DNA from: Candidatus Nanopelagicales bacterium
GTDB lineage: Bacteria > Actinomycetota > Actinomycetes > S36-B12 > CAIYMF01
Assembly (NCBI GenBank): GCA_017882705.1
Contig: JADGOZ010000142.1
Span: 1 to 33,889 of the forward strand
Reading direction: 5' to 3'
Length of the DNA stretch: 33,889 nucleotides
Within the stretch, counting starts at the first letter, position 1, and the number at the start of each line of letters is the position of its first letter. A program made the translations under genes and the position numbers. Positions 31,993-33,889 of this stretch are shown here, one piece after another. Below the pieces are notes generated by a model. That model did not search any database. It was not told the DNA's origin and saw nothing but the letters and a program-made list of their open reading frames with translations.

Positions 31993-33889
31993 GTGTCCTA
32001 CGACGCGAGCAACATCACCGTCCTCGAGGGTCTCGACGCGGTCCGCAAGCGCCCCGGCATGTACATCGGCTCCACCGGTGAGCGTGGCCTCCACCACCTC
32101 GTGCAGGAGGTCGTCGACAACTCCGTAGACGAGGCCCTCGCCGGCTACTGCGACACCATCGTGGTCACCCTCCTGGCCGACGGCGGAGTGCGCGTCATCG
32201 ACAACGGCCGTGGCATCCCGGTCGACATCGTCGAGAGCGAGGGCAAGCCTGCGGTCGAGGTCGTCCTCACCGTCCTCCACGCCGGCGGCAAGTTCGGTGG
32301 CGGTGGCTATGCCGTCTCGGGCGGCCTGCACGGCGTGGGCGTCTCCGTCGTCAACGCGCTGTCGACCGACCTGAAGGTCGAGGTGCGGCGCGAGGGCCAC
32401 GTCTACCGCCAGACCTACCGTTACGGCGCCCCCACCGCACCACTCGACAAGGGCGAGGCCACCGACCTCACGGGCACCACGGTGACCTTCTGGGCCGACG
32501 GCGGCATCTTCGAGACGACGCACTACGACTTCTCCACGCTGTCGCGTCGGTTCCAGGAGATGGCGTTCCTCAACAAGGGCCTCACCCTGACGCTGATCGA
32601 CGAGCGCGAGCCGGACCCGATCGACGTCGAGATCGACGGCGTCGATCCCAGCGAGGCGACGCCGCGCAGCATCACCTACCACTACGAGGGCGGCATCGCC
32701 GACTTCGTGAAGTACCTCAACACCACCAAGGGCCCGGCCCACCCGCACGTGATCCACATCGAGGCCGAGGACCCCGAGCGGCTCGTGTCCGCCGAGGTCG
32801 CGATGCAGTGGAACTCCGGCTACTCCGAGTCGGTCTACACCTTCGCCAACACGATCCACACCATCGAGGGCGGCACGCACGAGGAGGGCTTCCGCGCGGC
32901 GCTCACCACGCTGGTGAACAAGTTCGCGCGCGAGTGGGGCGTGCTCAAGGAGAAGGACGCGAACCTCTCCGGCGAGGACATCCGCGAGGGTCTCACCGCG
33001 ATCGTGTCGATCAAGCTCGGCGAGCCGCAGTTCGAGGGCCAGACCAAGGCCAAGCTCGGCAACACCGAGGCGAAGACCTTCGTGCAGAAGCTCGTCAACG
33101 AGCAGCTCGGTGCGTGGTTCGAGGCGAACCCGAGCGAGGGCAAGGACATCGCACGCAAGTCGATGCAGGCCGCGGCCGCGCGCATCGCCGCACGCAAGGC
33201 GCGCGACCTCGCCCGCAACCGCAAGGGCCTCATGGGCGGGGCCGGGCTCCCCGGCAAGCTGATCGACTGCTCGTCGACCAACCCCGACGAGTGCGAGGTC
33301 TTCATCGTCGAGGGCGACTCCGCCGGCGGCTCGGCCCGCAGCGGGCGCGACCCGCGGACCCAGGCGATCCTGCCGATCCGCGGCAAGATCCTCAACGTCG
33401 AGAAGGCGCGCATCGACAAGGTGCTGCAGAACAACGAGGTGCAGGCGCTCATCTCGGCGTTCGGCACCGGCGTGCACGACGACTTCGACATCGAGAAGCT
33501 GCGCTACGGCAAGGTCGTGCTCATGGCCGACGCCGACGTCGACGGCCAGCACATCACCACGCTCCTGCTGACGCTGCTGTTCCGCTTCATGAAGCCGCTC
33601 ATCGAGCACGGCTACGTCTACATGGCGCAGCCGCCGCTCTACCGACTGCGGTGGAACAAGCCGGCCGAGCACGAGTTCGTCTACTCCGACTCCGAGCGCG
33701 ACGCGATGATGCGCGACGGTCTGGAGTCGGGCAAGAAGCTTCCCAAGGAGAACCCCGTGCAGCGCTACAAGGGCCTCGGTGAGATGAACGCCGAGGAGCT
33801 GTGGGAGACCACGATGAACCCCGAGCAGCGGCTGATGCTCCAGGTGACCCTCGATGACGCCGCCCACGCCGACGAGATCTTCTCGACCC
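31993..33889 (+). CDS. gyrB: DNA gyrase subunit B, N-terminal 632 residues (3' end outside window)
   Basis: Open frame from GTG 31993 to the window edge. GyrB supplies the ATPase of the gyrase tetramer that introduces negative supercoils. The GHKL ATPase part shows [40 protein letters not shown] and [20 protein letters not shown]. The transducer and then the Toprim domain follow, with [15 protein letters not shown] near residue 440 and [12 protein letters not shown] near 512. The C-terminal [14 protein letters not shown] (gyrA contact) is present and the reading frame is uninterrupted. About 60 residues are expected beyond the window. Which of type II subunits GyrB or ParE it is follows from position after recF/dciA and from the motifs. 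Confidence 0.97.
   Translation, partial: MSYDASNITVLEGLDAVRKRPGMYIGSTGERGLHHLVQEVVDNSVDEALAGYCDTIVVTLLADGGVRVIDNGRGIPVDIVESEGKPAVEVVLTVLHAGGKFGGGGYAVSGGLHGVGVSVVNALSTDLKVEVRREGHVYRQTYRYGAPTAPLDKGEATDLTGTTVTFWADGGIFETTHYDFSTLSRRFQEMAFLNKGLTLTLIDEREPDPIDVEIDGVDPSEATPRSITYHYEGGIADFVKYLNTTKGPAHPHVIHIEAEDPERLVSAEVAMQWNSGYSESVYTFANTIHTIEGGTHEEGFRAALTTLVNKFAREWGVLKEKDANLSGEDIREGLTAIVSIKLGEPQFEGQTKAKLGNTEAKTFVQKLVNEQLGAWFEANPSEGKDIARKSMQAAAARIAARKARDLARNRKGLMGGAGLPGKLIDCSSTNPDECEVFIVEGDSAGGSARSGRDPRTQAILPIRGKILNVEKARIDKVLQNNEVQALISAFGTGVHDDFDIEKLRYGKVVLMADADVDGQHITTLLLTLLFRFMKPLIEHGYVYMAQPPLYRLRWNKPAEHEFVYSDSERDAMMRDGLESGKKLPKENPVQRYKGLGEMNAEELWETTMNPEQRLMLQVTLDDAAHADEIFST

Noticed and set aside
31853-32128. 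Open frame starting at an ATG in the gyrB leader
   Set aside because: It overlaps gyrB in another frame and has a Pro/Thr/Arg-rich composition with no conserved feature.
31945-33867. 640-codon open frame on the minus strand across gyrB
   Set aside because: It mirrors gyrB codons exactly, has no family resemblance and is a product of high GC at third positions. gyrB itself is unmistakable on the plus strand.
1-33889. tRNA, rRNA, CRISPR array, insertion sequence or prophage genes
   Set aside because: I saw no T-loop-like GTTCGAATCC pattern, no regularly spaced repeats, no transposase or integrase motifs and no compositional break. The region reads as vertically inherited core.

Overview
The window is about 34 kb of very GC-rich actinobacterial chromosome centred on the replication origin. 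The gene order (pcnA-like / NUDIX / DUF6049-type / murJ / pseudokinase / sigM / anti-sigma / trxB / trxA / cwlM on one side; GNAT, ddl, parB, parA, rsmG, jag, yidC, yidD, rnpA, rpmH, then dnaA, dnaN, recF, dciA, gyrB) is the conserved oriC neighbourhood of Actinomycetota and matches the Mycobacterium tuberculosis Rv3907c-Rv3924c / Rv0001 block almost gene for gene. Many GTG starts, strong G/C third-position bias and the form of the L34, DnaA and Ino1 proteins suggest Propionibacteriales, most likely a Nocardioidaceae member. The genus assignment is an inference.

Layout. 1-3.4 kb: end of an inositol-phosphate synthase gene, two strong hairpins, an MFS permease and a coiled-coil membrane protein. 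3.4-4.9 kb: tRNA nucleotidyltransferase on the minus strand, with overlapping divergent promoters separating it from a NUDIX hydrolase. 4.9-12.7 kb: a tightly overlapping cell-envelope run (NUDIX, secreted DUF6049-type protein, MurJ lipid II flippase, a small one-helix protein, an NlpC/P60 hydrolase) followed by a membrane pseudokinase with a sugar-binding-like outer domain. 12.76-13.18 kb: a decayed DUF4126 membrane-protein gene on the minus strand. 13.3-17.6 kb: sigM-like ECF sigma factor and its membrane anti-sigma, thioredoxin reductase, thioredoxin and a CwlM-type amidase protein. 17.6-20.8 kb: GNAT acetyltransferase, an unlisted 37-residue membrane peptide, an aminotransferase and D-Ala-D-Ala ligase. 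20.8-26.1 kb (minus strand): parB, parA, rsmG, jag, yidC, yidD, rnpA, rpmH, with two parS-type sites in and next to jag. 26.1-28.8 kb: structured rpmH/dnaA intergenic region with DnaA boxes, dnaA, then a 639-bp oriC with about eleven DnaA-box-like 9-mers. 28.8-33.9 kb: dnaN, recF, dciA and the first 632 codons of gyrB.

How it works together: the right half starts and segregates chromosome copies (DnaA/oriC, clamp, RecF, DciA, gyrase; ParAB-parS) and makes ribosomes, RNase P and membrane-insertion machinery. The left half handles peptidoglycan precursor export and remodelling (MurJ, pseudokinase, CwlM, NlpC/P60, Ddl) and thiol/envelope stress (SigM, anti-sigma, TrxAB). I found no mobile element, CRISPR array, tRNA or rRNA. 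This is mostly a core region. The observations most worth following are the eroded DUF4126 gene, the box architecture on both sides of dnaA, parS written into the jag coding frame, the two small ORFs, the palindrome across the trxA promoter, the mutually overlapping pcnA/NUDIX promoters, and the split MurJ/pseudokinase arrangement.
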